Source: Rickettsiales bacterium (GTDB lineage Bacteria > Pseudomonadota > Alphaproteobacteria > Rickettsiales > UBA1997). Taken from it: 9,470 bases of DNA. Below the pieces are notes generated by a model. The model searched no databases. It was not told the DNA's origin and saw only the letters and a program-made list of their open reading frames with translations. Below, in pieces: positions 7,016-9,470 of this stretch. Position 1 is the first letter of the stretch; each line of letters begins with the position of its first letter. The stretch covers positions 1 through 9,470 of the forward strand of contig JAOFKK010000035.1 of assembly GCA_028040005.1 (NCBI GenBank), given 5' to 3'. Made by a program: the position numbers and the translations under genes.

Positions 7016-9406
7016 ATGAAAAAGGCTGAGTTAAAACATGCCAAAAAAATAAGAGATACCTCAAATGATAAGGCTCATTTAAAAAAGCCACATAAGGATC
7101 TTGTACCCACCTTTTCTTATTATAATCCGAATACAATAATTACCAAAAATGGCGAATTATTACAAATAGTCAAAATCACCGGCTTCAATAATGAATTTAC
7201 CAACTCTACAACTCTTAATCTAAGAAATATAATACGAGAAACCATAAGCAAAAGAATTGAAGATAGTAACTATGCTATTTGGCTTCATACCGTCAGAAAA
7301 AAACAGAATATATTTCCAAAAGGGGAATATAATAATTATGTTTCCGATTTAATTAACAAAAGTTGGGAAAAAAATAATAATTGGTCAAATCAATATATAA
7401 ATGAGCTATATATGACAATTATTATATCAGGAGAAAGCGCCTTTCATAAAAATATATTATCACTTTTTCGCTCTTTTTCTAGAAAAAGAATGCATAAATT
7501 CCATATTTCAGACTTAGAAAAGAACTTCCAAAAACTAAACCAAACAGTAGAAGGCGTGATGGAAGATATGGATGATTTTGGCATTAATAGACTATCTCTA
7601 TATAAAAAGAATAATATATATTACTCTCCCCAAATGTCCTTTTTATCCAAAATAGTAAATTTTGTTGATGAAAAATATGAATTGAAAGTTAATTCCATAG
7701 ATAATGATTTAACTAATTGCAAAATGGCCTTTGGTAATAGAGAAATGGAGATAATGATTGATGAAAAAGATCATTATGGGGCAATTTTTTCTGTTAAAGA
7801 ATATAATGAAGTTGCCATAGAGTCTCTTGATAAATTCCTGCAACTACCTCAGGAATTTATTATAACACAATCTTTAAAATTTACTGATAGAAATAATGCT
7901 TTATCAAAAATTAACTATCAAAATTATGTTCTAGAAATAAGTCAAGATGAAGATATTAAATATCTTTCAGGTCTTAGTGACGACATTATGAGTGATAATA
8001 AAAAAGATACAGATTTTGCTGATCAACAAATCACTATATCCTTAATAAACGAAACCAATAGAGGTTTAAAAAAAGATATTAAATCAGCTCTTAATATATT
8101 ACAAAAATTAGGATTATCTGTAATCAGGGAAGAGTTATATCTAGAGCATTGCTTTTGGTCGCAATTACCTGCTAATTTTAAATTATTAGCAAGAAAGAAT
8201 GTAGTATCATCAAATAAATTTGGTGGCTTTGCTTCACTTCATAATTTTCCAGCCGGATCAATGAATAATAATTATTGGGGCAATGCTATTACAATATTTA
8301 GAACAATAATTGGTACCCCATATTTTTTTAATTTTCATCACAAAGAAAATGGTCACACAGTTATAATTGGTCCAAATAAATCAGGAAAAGCTGCGATCAT
8401 GAACTTCCTTCTTTCTCAGGCAACAAAAAATAATAATAAATTATTTTATTTTAATTCTCACCCAGAATCGGAAATATTTATAAGAGCTTTAGATGGTAAA
8501 TATTTTTATCCAACTAAGAATGCTAATAATCGTGAATCTTTAAAAATTAACCCATTAAAATTACAAGATAATCAAGAAAATAGAATATTTTTAGAAAAAT
8601 GGTTTAACTATCTAATTAATTATGGCACTCCAGTACCTTCAGAAGAAAGAAAGGAAATTAAAAACATAATAGGCCATATCTTTAAAAATAATATCAACAA
8701 ATTATCCAAAGCAGCACCCTTATTTAAAGATTTAGCTCCAAATATTTATCAAAAATTATCTATTTGGCACTCAGATGGGTCATATTCATTTATATTTGAC
8801 CATGAGGAAGAAAATAACATATCAGATAATATTATTAATTGCTTCTCTTTTGCTCAAATTATACAAAAAAAAGCATTATTAATACCTATTTTTAGCTATT
8901 TACTACATAAGATAGATATATCATTAGATGGCTTACCAACAATTATAGCAATTGATAAATCAATGCATATGATCAATAATTATGCCATAGCGCCAATAAT
9001 GGATGATTTTTTAAATAAAATGGCTAAAAAAAATTGTATTGTAATTTTTTCAATCGATAGTGAAGAAGATATAATAGATAATTATCTTAAAAATAGCTTC
9101 CATCAAAATATAACAACCTCGATATTCTTGGCCGATTCTACAAATCATGATTATTATAAAGAGATTTTTAATATTAATGAACATGAAGCGCAATTAATTG
9201 ATAAATTGCAAAATGCCAGACAATATTTTCTTCTTAAACATCACGATATATCGGTAGTTAGTGATATTGATCTTAATAAAATTGATAATCTAAAATATCT
9301 TTTATCAGCAGATGAATCTCAGCGTCAATTAATGCGACAAGTAATATCAGAAAAAGGCCTAAAATCTAAAGATTGGGTACCAGAATTTCTCAAAGCAATT
9401 CTATAG
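7016..9406 (+). CDS. virB4: VirB4-family type IV secretion ATPase paralogue with altered Walker motifs (RvhB4-II-like)
   Basis: A 796-residue protein matching VirB4 along its whole length. The N-terminal domain shows ITKNGELLQIVKITGF (42-57), IWLHTVRKKQNIFPKGEY (88-105) and NELYMTIIISGES (129-141). The centre has CFWSQLPANF (379-388) and GGFASLHNFPAG (403-414), which lead into the RecA-like ATPase domain. Walker A is GPNKSGKA (452-459): GxxxxGK is kept but the final Thr/Ser is Ala459. Walker B is PTIIAIDKS (641-649): Asp647 is kept but the catalytic Glu is Lys648. The stretch usually reading FATQS is FSIDS (678-682), losing the conserved Gln. The frame is intact to a full-length C terminus, so this is not obvious decay. 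By family knowledge, Rickettsiales carry a second VirB4 copy that is thought to be NTPase-impaired; this gene fits that class. It may help build the inner-membrane secretion complex rather than power it. No other vir gene is in the window; it follows gltA after 2 bases. Confidence 0.88.
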   Translation: MKKAELKHAKKIRDTSNDKAHLKKPHKDLVPTFSYYNPNTIITKNGELLQIVKITGFNNEFTNSTTLNLRNIIRETISKRIEDSNYAIWLHTVRKKQNIFPKGEYNNYVSDLINKSWEKNNNWSNQYINELYMTIIISGESAFHKNILSLFRSFSRKRMHKFHISDLEKNFQKLNQTVEGVMEDMDDFGINRLSLYKKNNIYYSPQMSFLSKIVNFVDEKYELKVNSIDNDLTNCKMAFGNREMEIMIDEKDHYGAIFSVKEYNEVAIESLDKFLQLPQEFIITQSLKFTDRNNALSKINYQNYVLEISQDEDIKYLSGLSDDIMSDNKKDTDFADQQITISLINETNRGLKKDIKSALNILQKLGLSVIREELYLEHCFWSQLPANFKLLARKNVVSSNKFGGFASLHNFPAGSMNNNYWGNAITIFRTIIGTPYFFNFHHKENGHTVIIGPNKSGKAAIMNFLLSQATKNNNKLFYFNSHPESEIFIRALDGKYFYPTKNANNRESLKINPLKLQDNQENRIFLEKWFNYLINYGTPVPSEERKEIKNIIGHIFKNNINKLSKAAPLFKDLAPNIYQKLSIWHSDGSYSFIFDHEEENNISDNIINCFSFAQIIQKKALLIPIFSYLLHKIDISLDGLPTIIAIDKSMHMINNYAIAPIMDDFLNKMAKKNCIVIFSIDSEEDIIDNYLKNSFHQNITTSIFLADSTNHDYYKEIFNINEHEAQLIDKLQNARQYFLLKHHDISVVSDIDLNKIDNLKYLLSADESQRQLMRQVISEKGLKSKDWVPEFLKAIL

Positions 9407-9470
9407 CCCCCATTTCGCCTCTAAATAAGATCTAACAGAATTTTGCTCTGATATGTCTAGCTCTTTATTA
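9401..9470 (-). CDS. Possible C-terminal end of a convergent gene, partial
   Basis: Read leftward from base 9469, an open frame of 22 codons ends at TAG (9403-9401), its last residues being RSYLEAKWGL. It continues beyond the right edge. The other two leftward frames contain stops in this stretch or look less protein-like. The stop overlaps the virB4-like gene by 6 bases through the palindrome CTATAG, which provides the stop codons of both genes. I do not recognise the protein. A run of 22 open codons is weak evidence alone; composition and the fit to a convergent layout make it plausible. Confidence 0.4.
   Translation of the reverse strand, partial: NKELDISEQNSVRSYLEAKWGL

Noticed and set aside
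1..9470. CRISPR array, insertion sequence, phage or defence system
   Set aside because: No regularly spaced repeats, transposase, integrase or defence-type domains are seen in any frame.

Overview
The window is a very AT-rich (roughly a quarter G+C by eye), densely packed bacterial segment. The protein set is a divergent thiamine-phosphate synthase, a Slt70-type lytic transglycosylase, a Fe-S type PurF, a LolC/E permease, a proteobacterial citrate synthase and a VirB4 ATPase paralogue with altered nucleotide-binding motifs. This points to a Gram-negative alphaproteobacterium with a reduced genome, most likely of the order Rickettsiales. The degenerate VirB4 resembles the second VirB4 copy (RvhB4-II) of the rickettsial vir homolog type IV secretion system. 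The presence of purF argues against the genus Rickettsia itself, which lacks purine synthesis, and fits Anaplasmataceae, Midichloriaceae or an uncultured relative. The assignment is inference from gene content, not a phylogeny.

Layout. Positions 1-237 hold no convincing gene but contain several inverted repeats. These are an A/T palindrome at 16-37, a possible folded RNA at 104-177, and a strong, comparatively GC-rich hairpin at 182-238 followed rightward by a T-rich run. thiE is the only complete leftward gene (939-238). It diverges from slt (963-2966) across just 23 bases. A near-consensus sigma70 promoter for slt (TTGACA, 16 bp, TATAAA) straddles the thiE start and predicts an almost leaderless slt message. 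To the right, slt, purF, lolC/E, gltA and the virB4-like gene all run rightward with gaps of 42, -8, 65 and 2 bases. They look like one or a few transcription units. purF-lolC/E and gltA-virB4 are the tightest pairs. At the right edge an open leftward reading frame ends at 9401-9403, so the virB4-like gene probably meets a convergent neighbour with a 6-base overlap.

How the genes work together. There is no single pathway. The genes serve cofactor supply (ThiE), peptidoglycan turnover in the periplasm (Slt), the first step of purine synthesis (PurF), lipoprotein release from the inner membrane (LolC/E, with no LolD nearby), entry to the TCA cycle (GltA) and type IV secretion (VirB4 paralogue). 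None of the complete genes has a clear Shine-Dalgarno sequence. I did not find an evidently new multi-gene system. The items most worth a second look are the VirB4 paralogue with Walker A and Walker B substitutions and the structured intergenic region at the left end.
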